NCBI GenBank assembly: GCA_963828825.1
Contig: CAWHGF010000004.1
Location: forward strand, 1 to 64,000
Reading direction: 5' to 3'
Length of the DNA: 64,000 nucleotides
From: Bog-473 sp963828825
GTDB taxonomy: Bacteria; Actinomycetota; Acidimicrobiia; Acidimicrobiales; RAAP-2
The first letter of the stretch is position 1; each line of letters opens with the position of its first letter. The translations under genes were made by a program, and so were the position numbers. Shown in pieces: positions 9,799 through 18,976 of this stretch. The notes below the pieces were generated by a model, which searched no databases, was not told the DNA's origin, and saw nothing but the letters and a program-made list of their open reading frames with translations.

Positions 9799-10850
9799 GC
9801 GAGTCCAACGGCTCCACCGCCACCGCCACCGCCACCGCAGTCCCCGTCACCGCCCGCAAGGACTGGACCAGCGACCAGGAGGTCCGTTGGTGCCCGGGCT
9901 GTGGCGACTATTCCATCCTGGCCGCCGTCCAGATGCTCATGCCCGAGCTCGGTGTGCGGCGCGAGAACACGGTGTTCCTCTCGGGGATCGGCTGTGCCGC
10001 CAGGTTCCCGTACTACATGAACACCTACGGCATGCACTCCATCCACGGGCGGGCACCGGCCATCGCCACCGGGTTGGCGACCACGCGCCCCGACCTCGAT
10101 GTGTGGGTCATCTCCGGCGACGGCGACGCGCTGTCCATCGGTGGCAACCACCTCATCCACGCTCTGCGGCGCAACGTGCGCCTGAACATCTTGATGTTCA
10201 ACAACCAGATCTACGGGCTGACCAAGGGCCAGTACTCGCCGACATCGGAGGTGGCCAAGGTCACCAAGTCGACGCCGTTCGGATCGGTCGACACGCCGTT
10301 CAACCCGGTGTCGCTGGCGCTCGGCGCCGAAGCCACCTTCGTCGCCCGCACCCACGACATGGACCGGGCCCACATGCAGGAGACGTTCCGTCGGGCGCAC
10401 GCGCACAACGGGGCCGCGTTCGTCGAGGTCCTGCAGAACTGCAACGTGTTCAACGACGGCGCGTTCGAGAAGATCACCAGCCGCGACGCACGGGCCAGCA
10501 TGCTCATCCCGCTCCAACACGGCCAGCCGATCGTCTTCGGCACCGAGGGCGAGGAGCGCGGCGTGGTGCAGCGGGCCGACGGCAGCCTCGAGATCGTGTC
10601 CGTGGGCGACGTGGGCCTCGAGGCCCTCCTCGTCCACGACGAGGCACGTGAGGACCCGGGCCTGGCCTTCGCACTCTCCCGGCTGGCCCTTGGACCGTAC
10701 GAGCCGACGCCGATCGGGGTGTTCCGCGCCGTCGATCGCCCCGAGTACGGGACACAGATGTCCGAGCAGATCACGGCTGCCCAGGGCAAGCGCGGGCTGG
10801 GAGACGTGGCGGCGCTGCTGCGCTCCGGTTCGAGTTGGACGGTCGACTAG
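9795..10850 (+). CDS. korB: 2-oxoacid:ferredoxin oxidoreductase, beta subunit
   Basis: The thiamine-diphosphate-binding partner of KorA, 351 residues. Visible motifs are CPGCGDY near residue 33, which helps bind the iron-sulfur cluster, GIGCAARFPYYM, and the TPP-binding segment GDGDALSIGG ending in MFNNQIYGLTKGQ. The start overlaps the korA stop as ATGA. No ferredoxin gene is adjacent, so the electron acceptor must be encoded elsewhere. The reading frame is intact. Confidence 0.94.
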   Translation: MSESNGSTATATATAVPVTARKDWTSDQEVRWCPGCGDYSILAAVQMLMPELGVRRENTVFLSGIGCAARFPYYMNTYGMHSIHGRAPAIATGLATTRPDLDVWVISGDGDALSIGGNHLIHALRRNVRLNILMFNNQIYGLTKGQYSPTSEVAKVTKSTPFGSVDTPFNPVSLALGAEATFVARTHDMDRAHMQETFRRAHAHNGAAFVEVLQNCNVFNDGAFEKITSRDARASMLIPLQHGQPIVFGTEGEERGVVQRADGSLEIVSVGDVGLEALLVHDEAREDPGLAFALSRLALGPYEPTPIGVFRAVDRPEYGTQMSEQITAAQGKRGLGDVAALLRSGSSWTVD

Positions 10851-10885
10851 GCCATTTCGTCCAGCCGCATCGACGCGGCCCGGGA

Positions 10886-11350
10886 CTACTGGGACGGCGC
10901 CTCCAGCTCGTCCCGGATGCGTTCGAGAGTCGTGCGCATGCCGTTGCGGTTGACGCGGCCACGGGACCATCCCCAGAGCGTCCAGTAGAGCCGGAGGCCG
11001 AAGGTGGGGCTGAGCGTGAAGGATTCGGTCACATCGCAGCCGCCGTCGGCTGGCGCGATCTCGTAGCGCCACACGTTCAACGGGGCCTTGCCCGCCGACC
11101 CCACCCCGAAGCCGAAGGTCCTTCCGGGCTCGCACTCCGAGACAGTGCAGGTCGTCCAGTAGATCGGCCCGATGCCGTTGCGCTTCACGTGGCCCCGGAA
11201 ACGGGCACCCACCGCCGGCCCGGTGGCGCCCTCGATCCACTCGGCCTCGAATGTCTCGGGGCTGTAGCTCCCGATCCGCGTGACGTCGCTCACCAGGTCC
11301 CAGACGCGTTCGGGGGGCGCAGCCATGTGGACGGTCACCGAGTCGTGCAC
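10886..11350 (-). CDS. SRPBCC-family protein
   Basis: A 154-residue START-like protein of the polyketide cyclase/dehydrase group, which folds as a hydrophobic-pocket helix-grip. The start HDSVTVHMAAPPERVWDLVSDVTRIGSYSPE is the family's usual first strand and helix, and the last 30 residues form the long C-terminal helix. It starts 9 bp after the DUF1015 stop and is probably co-transcribed with it. The ligand is unknown. Confidence 0.8.
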   Translation of the reverse strand: MHDSVTVHMAAPPERVWDLVSDVTRIGSYSPETFEAEWIEGATGPAVGARFRGHVKRNGIGPIYWTTCTVSECEPGRTFGFGVGSAGKAPLNVWRYEIAPADGGCDVTESFTLSPTFGLRLYWTLWGWSRGRVNRNGMRTTLERIRDELEAPSQ

Positions 11351-11359
11351 GCCGTCACC

Positions 11360-12562
11360 TCAGGGGAGATCGAGGGACCGGAACACCATGCCGGTCCGGG
11401 GCTTCGGGCTGAAGAACGTCGTCTTGGGGGGCATGCGGCGCCGCTCGTTGGCCCACTCGTCGATCTGCTTGACCGTCACCGGCCGGAGCAGGAAGGCCGC
11501 CTGGCCCTCGCCGTCGTGCAGCGCCTCCATCGCCTCAGCCACGCTGTGCCGGTGCATGACCTCGTGCGGCGGGAGGCCGGCGAGCACCCTGGCGATCAGG
11601 TTCGAGTCGAGGTCGTTGCCCTCCTGCTCCTGGACCTCGGTGTGCGCCAGGAGGAGGTAGGCCTGGCCGCCCGTCACGAGGGTGAGGGACCGGGAATCGG
11701 CGAGCGCGCCCAGCGTCCGGTCATCGGCTGCGCCGGCCCGCACGACGTCGAACCACGGGGCCAGGGCGCCGACGAGGTCGAAGCCGTCGGGGAGCCCGCT
11801 GATGGTGCGGTGGATGGCGCCGACGGTCAGCTGGTCCTCGGCCAGCTCCACGACGAGGGCCATGACGAGGTCGTACGGCCCCGGTTCGTCGCCGTTGGCC
11901 TGGCGGCGCTCTGCCTGGTAGGTCCGGGCCGTCTCGTAGCGGTGGTGCCCGTCGGCGAGGACCACCGGTGCGGCGGCCACCGCGGCGCCGACCGCCGCCA
12001 CCGTGTCGGCGTCGCTCAGCACCCAGAGCTGGTGCCGCACCCCGTCATCGTCGTAGACGTCGGCCACCGGGTCGTCGTCCGTCGGGTCGAAGGTGGCCGT
12101 CACCCCGGCCGCCATGGAGAGGCCCCAGATCGGCGACAGGTTGGCCCTCGTGGCGCGCAGCAGGTCCAGGCGGTCGCTCTTCGGTTTGGGGAGAGTCTGC
12201 TCGTGGGGCAGGATGTCGCTCTCCTCACCCGGCTCGGCAAGTCCGAGCGCCCCGATGACGCCCGTGGTGGTGCGCCCCGTCGGGTCGGTCATCCGGTAGG
12301 GGTAGAGGCTGCGTACCGGGTCGGCGAGGATGATCCCCTTGGCCTGCCATCGGGTGAACAAGTCGGTCGCCACGGCGTAGCGGTCGCGCCCGGCGGAGAG
12401 ATCGGCTTCGGGGAGCTCGACGAGCACCGCGTTGGCCCGATGCCGCGAGGCCAGGTGCGCCCGCTCGGTGGCCGAGATCACGTCGTAGGGCGGGGCGATG
12501 ACCTGGGACACCGGCGCAACCTCGGGCCGGTAACGCAGGCCCTGGAACGGTTCGAAACGCGG
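11360..12562 (-). CDS. DUF1015-family protein
   Basis: A 400-residue member of the DUF1015 family, widespread in bacteria and without an assigned biochemical role. Typical blocks are FEPFQGLRYRPE at the N-terminus, VIAPPYDVIS, YPYRMTDPTGRTTTGVIGAL, VLADGHHRYETARTYQ near the middle, and the C-terminal NERRRMPPKTTFFSPKPRTGM. The highly conserved GHHRYETA segment suggests a small-molecule or phosphoryl site. GTG 12562 is preferred because the family starts at the FEPFQGLRY block; the frame stays open upstream to 12583. Confidence 0.88.
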   Translation of the reverse strand, partial: PRFEPFQGLRYRPEVAPVSQVIAPPYDVISATERAHLASRHRANAVLVELPEADLSAGRDRYAVATDLFTRWQAKGIILADPVRSLYPYRMTDPTGRTTTGVIGALGLAEPGEESDILPHEQTLPKPKSDRLDLLRATRANLSPIWGLSMAAGVTATFDPTDDDPVADVYDDDGVRHQLWVLSDADTVAAVGAAVAAAPVVLADGHHRYETARTYQAERRQANGDEPGPYDLVMALVVELAEDQLTVGAIHRTISGLPDGFDLVGALAPWFDVVRAGAADDRTLGALADSRSLTLVTGGQAYLLLAHTEVQEQEGNDLDSNLIARVLAGLPPHEVMHRHSVAEAMEALHDGEGQAAFLLRPVTVKQIDEWANERRRMPPKTTFFSPKPRTGMVFRSLDLP

Positions 12563-12612
12563 CACGGCGCCACTCTGGCACACGGCAGCAGGGCCCGTCG
12601 CGGGCCACTCCC

Positions 12613-12618
12613 TAGACT
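12613..12618 (+). promoter_or_regulatory. -10 hexamer TAGACT, leaderless start at 12625
   Basis: TAGACT ends 6 nt before the GTG at 12625. The gene has no Shine-Dalgarno sequence. Confidence 0.6.
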
Positions 12619-12624
12619 CGGTGC

Positions 12625-13218
12625 GTGGACGACGACGGCTTGGACCGGATCCTCACCGCTCCCAACGTCATCACCCTGGTGCGCCTCTTGTGCATCCCGA
12701 TCTTCTTGTGGCTGCTCTTCGGGCTGCACCGGCAGACGGCAGCCGCCGTGCTTCTCGCCGTCCTCGGCGCGACGGACTGGGTCGACGGTTTCGTGGCGCG
12801 ACGCTACGGCCAGGTCTCGACCTTCGGCAAGGTGCTCGACCCGACCGCCGACCGGATCCTCGTCGGGACGGCCGTGATCTCCATCATGATCTATGGCGCC
12901 GTGCCGCTCTGGTTCGGCCTCGCCACCATCGCCCGGGAGCTCCTGGTGTCAGCGATGGTGATCCTGCTGGCCGCCCTGGGCGCGGCGCGCATCGACGTGT
13001 TGTGGGTGGGCAAAGCGGGCACATTCGGATTGATGTTCGCCTATCCGACGTTCCTTCTCGCTGACGGGACGGCGAGCTGGCAGGAGCCGATCCGGGTCAT
13101 CGGCTGGGTGACGGGCCTGATCGGGCTCGCGCTGGCGTGGTGGGCGGCCGGGAGCTACATCGGGCCGGCCCGGCGGGCACTGCGCCAGGGCCGGACGGCG
13201 CGCCGGAGCACCGTATGA
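12625..13218 (+). CDS. CDP-alcohol phosphatidyltransferase (PgsA-like)
   Basis: A 197-residue integral membrane enzyme that transfers a phosphatidyl group from CDP-diacylglycerol to an alcohol, most likely glycerol 3-phosphate or a related polyol. The catalytic signature D-x2-D-G-x2-A-R-x8-G-x3-D-x3-D is complete: D51, D54, G55, A58, R59, G68, D72, D76. It has about five hydrophobic segments. The start APNVITLVRLLCIPIF resembles PgsA. Its last codon overlaps the next ATG, so it is translationally coupled to the nucleotidyltransferase. Sequence alone does not settle which alcohol is used. Confidence 0.88.
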   Translation: MDDDGLDRILTAPNVITLVRLLCIPIFLWLLFGLHRQTAAAVLLAVLGATDWVDGFVARRYGQVSTFGKVLDPTADRILVGTAVISIMIYGAVPLWFGLATIARELLVSAMVILLAALGAARIDVLWVGKAGTFGLMFAYPTFLLADGTASWQEPIRVIGWVTGLIGLALAWWAAGSYIGPARRALRQGRTARRSTV

Positions 13219-15714
13219 AAGCCGTGATCATGGCCGGTGGCGAGGGTACCCGGCTGCGCCCGCAGACCTCGAACCTTCCCAAGCCGATGCTCCCCCTGGT
13301 TGGGCGCCCGATGATGGAGCACATCGTCTCGCTGTTGCGACGCCACGGCATCACCGACATCGTCGTCACGGTCGCCTTCCTGCCCAACGCCATCCGCAGC
13401 TACTTCGGTGACGGCAGCGAGCTCGGCGTGTCGATGGTCTACGCCACCGAGGAATCGCCGCTCGGCACCGCCGGGTCGGTGCGCAACGCGCCGCGAGCAA
13501 CTGACCGAGCGCTTTCTGGTCATCTCGGGCGACGTCCTCACGGACATCGATCTCACGTCGGTGATCGACTTCCACGAAAAGAATGAGGCACTGGCCACGA
13601 TCGCCCTGTGTGCAGTGGAGAACCCGCTCGAGTTCGGCATCGTGATCACGCGGGAGGACGGGACGATCGAGCGTTTCCTCGAGAAGCCGGGTTGGGGTCA
13701 GGTGTTCAGCGACACCATCAACACGGGGATCTACGTCCTGGAGCCCGAGATCTTCGAACGCATTCCCGACGGCCGGGCGGTCGACTTCTCCGGCGAGGTG
13801 TTCCCGGCTGTCCTCGACGCCGGCCAGCCCCTCTACGGCTACGTGGCCGATGGCTACTGGGAGGACGTCGGCACGACCGCGGCCTACCTCCAGGCCCACC
13901 AGGACATCCTCGACGGGAAGGTCGAGGTCGATGTGGCGGGCTTCGAGCTCCGCCCGGGCATCTGGATCGGCAAGGGCTCCACCATCGACCCCTCGGTCCG
14001 CATCGAATCGCCGGCGTTCGTCGGCGAGAACTGCACCATCGACCAGGAAGTCGTGCTCGGGGCCTATTCCACGGTGGGCGCCAACACGCAGGTGGCGGAG
14101 CGGGCCGAGCTCCAGCGTTCGGTGATCGGTGAGAACTCCTACCTCGGCCCGGCGACCAGGGTCGAGGGCGCGGTGCTGGGCCGATCGTGCGACCTCCGGG
14201 TCGGGGCCCGCATTGAGCCCGGCGCAGTCGTCGGGGAGGGCTGCCTGGTCGGCGCCCATGCCGAGGTGCGCAGCGACGTCAAGGTCTACCCCTACAAGGT
14301 CGTCGAGGCCGCCGCCCAGGTCAACGCCTCCATCGTGTGGGAATCGGGCGGGTCCCGAACCCTCTTCGGGCCCGAGGGAGTTCAGGGCATCGCCAACGTG
14401 GACATCAGCCCCGAGCTGGCCGTGCGCCTGGCCAAGGCGTGGGCGTCGGGCTTCGAGAAGGGTTCCTACATCACCGCCTCACGCGACACCAGCCGGATCG
14501 CGCGCGTGCTCAAGCGCGCCCTTATGGTCGGGTGCAACTCGGTTGGAGTCAACGTCAACGACCTGGAGCTGGCGACCGTGCCCGTGACCCGGCACCACGT
14601 CCGGATGCGGGGCAACCGCGCCGGCCTCACCGTCCGCCTCAGCCCGGACGATCCGCAGTCGGTGGTGATCCGCTTCTTCGACGAGCGCGGCATCGACCTC
14701 TCCGAGAGCGATCAGCGCCGCGTCGAGCGCATGTACCACAGAGAAGAGTTCCGTCGGGTGACCGCGGGGGAGATCGGCGACATCGACTTCTCGCCTCGCA
14801 CCATCGAGCTCTATACGGCCGACATCGTGGAGGCGTTCGGACTGCGCCGTGTCCGCGGACGCGAGGTGAAGCTGGTTCTCGACCTGTCCTTCGGCGCCGC
14901 CAACTTCGTCATGCCCAATCTGCTCTCCAAGGTGGGAGCGGACGTGCTCAGCATCAATCCGTATGCACAGACACCGGGCATGATCGCGGTCGATCCCGCC
15001 GTGAGCGAGGCGAGGGTGGCCGACGCCGTGCGCGGGTCGGGCGCCGACCTCGGCGCCGTCATCGACGCCGGTGGCGAACGGCTGACCCTGATCGACGGGA
15101 CCGGGTATGTGCTGTCCGACGACGAGGCGATCATGGCGCTCATCGAGTTGTCGACACTGGCCGGGGAGACCGGTCGGATTGCGCTCCCGGTGACGGCGAG
15201 CGATCGCACCCTGCGCCGCTGTCGTGAACGCGGGGTCGAGCTCATCCTCGCGCCCCTGTCTCCGTCGGGGTTGCTCGAGGCCGCGGCCTCCGGTGGGGTG
15301 TCCTTCGCGTCCGACCAGCGGGGAGGGTATGTCTTCCCGGCCTTCCTGCCTGCCTTCGACGCCGCCGCCGCCCTGGCCCGGGTGGTGTCGCTCCTCGAAG
15401 AGAGCTCGACCTCCCTGGCCGAGATCGTCGACGCCACCCCGTCCATGCCCATTCTGCAGGACCAGGTGCCTACCCCCATGGAGCAGAAGGGCCTGATCAT
15501 GCGGACCCTCATGGAACAGCTGACCGAGGAGGGGGCAGAACTCGTCCTGGTCGACGGGATCAAGGTGGTTTCCGACCAGGGGTGGGCCCTCGTGGTCCCT
15601 GACCCGACGGACCCCGTCACCCACGTCTGGGCCGAGGGACCGGATCTGGCGGTGTCCGAGGCGTTGGTGGCGACTTACGTCGAGCGGATCACCCGGATGT
15701 TGCCGCAACCCTGA
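13215..15714 (+). CDS. Nucleotidyltransferase / phosphomannomutase-like fusion, frame-broken
   Basis: A protein of about 832 residues with three parts. An NDP-sugar pyrophosphorylase domain starts with KAVIMAGGEGTRLRPQTSNLPKPM. A left-handed beta-helix of hexapeptide repeats spans about 245-350 (GIWIGKGSTIDPSVRIES). A phosphoglucomutase/phosphomannomutase-type region follows. This is the actinobacterial mannose-1-phosphate guanylyltransferase-like family. The mutase phosphoserine motif TASHNP is replaced by TASRDTS, so mutase activity is doubtful. The frame breaks near 13492 within AGSVRNA / REQLTERF, and one extra C repairs it. It is coupled to the preceding phosphatidyltransferase by ATG/TGA overlap, which suggests a role in glycolipid or envelope sugar synthesis. 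Confidence 0.85.
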
Positions 15715-15741
15715 GCGCCGCGGCCGGGTCCGGCGTTCCAG

Positions 15742-15747
15742 TAAGTT
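15742..15747 (+). promoter_or_regulatory. -10 hexamer TAAGTT for gcvH
   Basis: TAAGTT ends 6 nt before ATG 15754; a leaderless transcript is expected. Confidence 0.55.
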
Positions 15748-15753
15748 CCCCCC

Positions 15754-16134
15754 ATGAACATCCCCGAGGATCTCCGATATTCGCCGGAGCACGAGTGGGT
15801 GCGCTCCGAGGGGACGAGGGTGCGGGTTGGTATCACCGACTACGCCCAGGACGCGTTGGGAGACATCGTGTTCGTCGATCTGCCCGCCGTCGGGAGTGAG
15901 ATAGAGGCTGGGGGACAGCTCGGCGAAGTCGAGTCGACCAAGTCGGTGTCGGAGATCTACTCGCCACTGGCCGGTACCGTCACGGCCGTCAACGACGCGC
16001 TCACGGCCGCACCGGAGCGAATCAACCAGGATCCCTACGGCGAAGGGTGGCTCTGCGAATTGGAGCTCGCGCCGGGTGCCGACCCGGGCAGCCTCCTCGA
16101 CGCGGTCGCCTACGGTGACCTGACCGCCGACTGA
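15754..16134 (+). CDS. gcvH: Glycine cleavage system H protein
   Basis: The lipoylated carrier that shuttles the aminomethyl group between the P and T proteins of the glycine cleavage system. It has 126 residues, normal length. The lipoyl lysine is K63 in VESTKSVSEI; the N-terminal YSPEHEWV and C-terminal NQDPYGEGWL blocks are conserved. It heads the typical actinobacterial run gcvH, FHA protein, MerR regulator, bifunctional nuclease, and lies 15 kb from gcvT and gcvP rather than beside them. Confidence 0.96.
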   Translation: MNIPEDLRYSPEHEWVRSEGTRVRVGITDYAQDALGDIVFVDLPAVGSEIEAGGQLGEVESTKSVSEIYSPLAGTVTAVNDALTAAPERINQDPYGEGWLCELELAPGADPGSLLDAVAYGDLTAD

Positions 16135-16187
16135 CCTGGCGTTCGGCGGTGTCACTGCAGGCAGGAGAAGTCGGCCGTGGGGTGGGG

Positions 16188-16193
16188 TACCGT
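16188..16193 (+). promoter_or_regulatory. -10 hexamer TACCGT for the FHA gene
   Basis: TACCGT ends 7 nt before GTG 16201 and favours that start over an in-frame GTG at 16177. Confidence 0.55.
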
Positions 16194-16200
16194 GGACGGC

Positions 16201-16671
16201 GTGTTCTGTCACAACTGCGGGCACCGGAACCCCGAGGGCGTCAACTTCTGCTCCTCGTGCGGTCACACGCTCATTGCGGACGGCGATGACGCCACCATTA
16301 CGCTCCACCCGACCGACGAGGGGGAGACAACGGAGGACCATCCCGACGTCACATTGGTGGAGGTCCCGCACGGCGCGGGTGTCCTCGTTGTCACCCGCGG
16401 CCCCAACATCGGGGCGCGCTATCTGCTCGGTGAGAACGTCGTGAAGGCCGGCCGGCATCCCGAGAGCGACATCTTCCTCGACGACATCACGGTGTCGCGC
16501 CGCCACCTGGAGATCATGCCGAAGGACGGCGGCTATTCGGTGCGGGACGTCGGTTCGTTAAACGGCACGTACGTGAACCGGGAGCGCATCGACGAGGTGC
16601 AGCTCGCCCCGGGCGACGAAGTGCAGATCGGGAAATTCAAGCTCGTCTACCTGGTGGCTGGCAACGAGTGA
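16201..16671 (+). CDS. Zinc-ribbon FHA-domain protein (GarA/OdhI-like)
   Basis: A 156-residue phosphothreonine-binding regulator. Residues 3-20 form a zinc ribbon (C3, C6, C17, C20). A short acidic linker carries ETT at residues 42-44, and residues 60-150 form the FHA domain with its recognition residues in GRHPESD (84-90), SRRHLE (99-104) and SLNGTYVN (119-126). In GarA/OdhI a Thr in an N-terminal ETT motif is phosphorylated by a PknB-type kinase and the FHA domain then folds back on it; the ETT here could play the same part, but that is inference. GarA controls 2-oxoglutarate use, and korAB lies 6 kb upstream. GTG of the next gene overlaps its stop. Confidence 0.88.
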   Translation: MFCHNCGHRNPEGVNFCSSCGHTLIADGDDATITLHPTDEGETTEDHPDVTLVEVPHGAGVLVVTRGPNIGARYLLGENVVKAGRHPESDIFLDDITVSRRHLEIMPKDGGYSVRDVGSLNGTYVNRERIDEVQLAPGDEVQIGKFKLVYLVAGNE

Positions 16672-17828
16672 CCAGCCGCACCTACCTCTCCATCGGTGAT
16701 GTCCTGACCCTCTTGCGGGAGGAATTCCCCGATGTCACGATCTCGAAGATCCGTTTCCTCGAGAGCCAGGGCCTGGTCAACCCCGAGCGCTCGCCCTCGG
16801 GGTACCGCAAGTTCTTCGACCACGACGTGGAGCGCCTGCGCTGGGTGCTGCGCCAGCAGCGCGAGCACTTCCTGCCCCTGAAGGTCATCAGAGACCGCCT
16901 GGCCGATGGGGACCTCGGTGACGAGGTCGGAGCCGAACAGCCGAACGGCAAGGCGGCGCAGCCGGCGCATGCCGTTGCCGTCGGCGGCGCCGCGTCGGGC
17001 CACGCCCTCGAAGAACCCACCAAGGCGGACGAAGAGGCGATGGCCCGCATTCTCGCCGATGCGTCGCGCCGCGCCGCCAAACTGCCCGAACAGACGCAGG
17101 ACCGACGCGGCTTGCAGGTGGTGGCCGAATCCGATGTCGCGCAACGGGTCGCGGCCGAGCCCCCGGCGCCACACGATGCTGCCACTACCGAGCCGACACG
17201 CCGCAGCACCGCGGAACGACGCGACGGCGCCGCGCCGACTTCGGGTGGTGGCCCGAACGCGTCGCCGCCCGCATCGACCGCACCGTCAGGCCGCGGCAAT
17301 GGAACGGGACTGACCCGGCAGCCGGACGCGGGTGTCACGCCGCGGGCCGCGCCGCCACAGAGTGACGCGGGGACGCGCAAGGGTGAGGGGAAGACCGACG
17401 AGGCGGCGAAGACGAGTGCGCCGGCTCCGGCCGCAGCCGTCGTGACCGGCGCGAGCCTGTCGGCGGAAGAACTGTGCGCGGCCAGCGGCCTGTCGCTCGA
17501 GGAGGTGGCGCGACTCAAGGGATTCGGCCTTGTCGAGTCGGTCACGGTGGCGGGCATCGAGACCTACGACGAGGATGCCCTCACGGTGGCGAACCTCGCC
17601 GTGGCGTTCCGGGCCTTCGGAATCGAACCGCGCCACCTGCGCCTGTACCGGAACGCCGCCGACCGCGAGCTGGGTCTTATCGAGCAGGTGGTCATCCCCC
17701 TTTTGCGGCAGAGGAACCCCGAATCCCGCCAGCGGGCGGTCGATGGAGCCGATCAGCTGGCTGTGCTCGGGCAATCCATGCGGGCCACATTGCTCCGCCA
17801 GGCCCTCCGCCGCCATTTGGGGGGGTGA
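16668..17828 (+). CDS. ftsR: MerR-family regulator, FtsR-like
   Basis: A 386-residue DNA-binding regulator. Residues 5-75 are a MerR-type winged helix (LSIGDVLTLLREEF, ISKIRFLESQGLVNPERSPSGYRKF). Residues 90-265 are a long Ala/Pro/Thr/Arg-rich, apparently disordered insertion. Residues 268-386 are a second helical domain (LSAEELCAASGLSLEEVARLKGFGLVE) that is conserved in this family. In corynebacteria the orthologue FtsR activates ftsZ. Position between the FHA gene and the bifunctional nuclease is the standard order. The start overlaps the FHA stop as GTGA. The insertion is longer than usual and GC-biased. Confidence 0.85.
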   Translation: MTSRTYLSIGDVLTLLREEFPDVTISKIRFLESQGLVNPERSPSGYRKFFDHDVERLRWVLRQQREHFLPLKVIRDRLADGDLGDEVGAEQPNGKAAQPAHAVAVGGAASGHALEEPTKADEEAMARILADASRRAAKLPEQTQDRRGLQVVAESDVAQRVAAEPPAPHDAATTEPTRRSTAERRDGAAPTSGGGPNASPPASTAPSGRGNGTGLTRQPDAGVTPRAAPPQSDAGTRKGEGKTDEAAKTSAPAPAAAVVTGASLSAEELCAASGLSLEEVARLKGFGLVESVTVAGIETYDEDALTVANLAVAFRAFGIEPRHLRLYRNAADRELGLIEQVVIPLLRQRNPESRQRAVDGADQLAVLGQSMRATLLRQALRRHLGG

Positions 17829-17849
17829 CGCAAGCCCGGCACCGGGCGC

Positions 17850-17855
17850 TACATT
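17850..17855 (+). promoter_or_regulatory. -10 hexamer TACATT, leaderless start at 17862
   Basis: TACATT ends 6 nt before ATG 17862, an internal promoter of the gcvH-to-nuclease cluster. Confidence 0.55.
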
Positions 17856-17861
17856 TCAGTC

Positions 17862-18362
17862 ATGGTCCGTGTGCTCCTCCGTGCCGTCAGGGTGGACCTG
17901 CAGTCGAACACACCGGTTCTCCTCCTGCAGGAGACCGAGGGTGAGGGGCGCACGCTGCCGATTTTCATCGGCAGCCCCGAGGCAACGGCCATCGCCTATG
18001 CCCTCCAGGGAGTAACGATGCCCCGACCACTGACCCATGACCTGATGAAGGACATGCTGGGCGCCCTCGATATCAGCGTCGAGCGGGTGATCATCACGGA
18101 GTTGCGTGCATCCACCTACTATGCCGAAATGCACCTGGTGCGCGGCGAAGAGCGGACCATCGTCTCGAGCCGACCTTCTGACGCGGTGGCGGTCGCCGTA
18201 CGGACCGAGTCGCCACTCTTCGTCTCCGACGAGTTGATGGAGTCCGAAGGGATCATCCTGGCGCTCGACACCGAGGAGGAAGAGGACGACACCCCGGACG
18301 AACTCGTCGGCCAGTTTCGCCAGTTCCTCGATTCCGTACGCCCCGAGGATTTCGAGGGGTGA
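17862..18362 (+). CDS. Bifunctional nuclease family protein (DUF151)
   Basis: A 166-residue protein with the bifunctional DNase/RNase domain named from plant BBD1 (DUF151). Conserved stretches are LPIFIGSPEATAIAYALQGV, RPLTHDLMKDML and SSRPSDAVAVAVRTESPLFV, followed by an acidic tail. It is a regular neighbour of ftsR in actinobacteria. Nuclease activity is known for the plant and some archaeal-type homologues but not demonstrated for this branch. The next gene's GTG overlaps its stop codon. Confidence 0.88.
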   Translation: MVRVLLRAVRVDLQSNTPVLLLQETEGEGRTLPIFIGSPEATAIAYALQGVTMPRPLTHDLMKDMLGALDISVERVIITELRASTYYAEMHLVRGEERTIVSSRPSDAVAVAVRTESPLFVSDELMESEGIILALDTEEEEDDTPDELVGQFRQFLDSVRPEDFEG

Positions 18363-18976
18363 CCCTGCCGCGCTGGGCGCTCGCCTTCGTGGCGTGCGCC
18401 GCCGCCGTCTTCGCCGCGTGCAGCAGCAGTCCGACCACTCCGAAGCAGAACCACGCCACGTCGACCACCCGCGCGGCGACCTCGACCACGTCGGCGTCGA
18501 CCACCTCCACGCCGGCCGCATCCACGACCTCACCGACGAGCGCGGCCTCGACGGCCTGCACCAGTATCACCGGTTCCCCCGCCCAGGGCCAGGGCGCGGC
18601 GGGAACGGTCACCGGCGTGATCAACGTCACCAACACGAGCACGTCACCGTGCACGGTCAACGGCTACCCCACGATGGCGCTCTTCTCCGGCAGCGGGGCG
18701 CCGCTCACGGTCACCATGGTGGACGGATTGTCGGTCACCCTCTCAGCGGCGGCGAATGCGCCGCCATCGTCGTTCTCGGTGGCGCCGTCTTCCTCGGCAC
18801 AGTTCGCCTACCAGTTCTCGGACGTCCCGGTCGGCTCGGAGACGAGTTGCCCCACTTCTGAGTCCGCCGACGTCACCATGCCGGGAGCGACGACGGCCTC
18901 GCCGACCTTCCAGCTGGCGATCGCACCCTGCGGCAGCGGGACGATCAGGGTCTCGCCCGTCTACGCCAGCTCCTGA
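18359..18976 (+). CDS. DUF4232-like secreted lipoprotein
   Basis: A 205-residue exported lipoprotein. A signal peptide ends at a lipobox with Cys21 (AVFAAC), then a Ser/Thr-rich linker precedes a beta-rich domain of the DUF4232 kind (TGVINVTNTSTSPCTVNGYPTMALFSG). Two conserved cysteines (CTV and SCP) could form a disulfide. The start overlaps the nuclease stop. Function is unknown; these domains are common on actinobacterial surfaces. Confidence 0.75.
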   Translation: MTLPRWALAFVACAAAVFAACSSSPTTPKQNHATSTTRAATSTTSASTTSTPAASTTSPTSAASTACTSITGSPAQGQGAAGTVTGVINVTNTSTSPCTVNGYPTMALFSGSGAPLTVTMVDGLSVTLSAAANAPPSSFSVAPSSSAQFAYQFSDVPVGSETSCPTSESADVTMPGATTASPTFQLAIAPCGSGTIRVSPVYASS

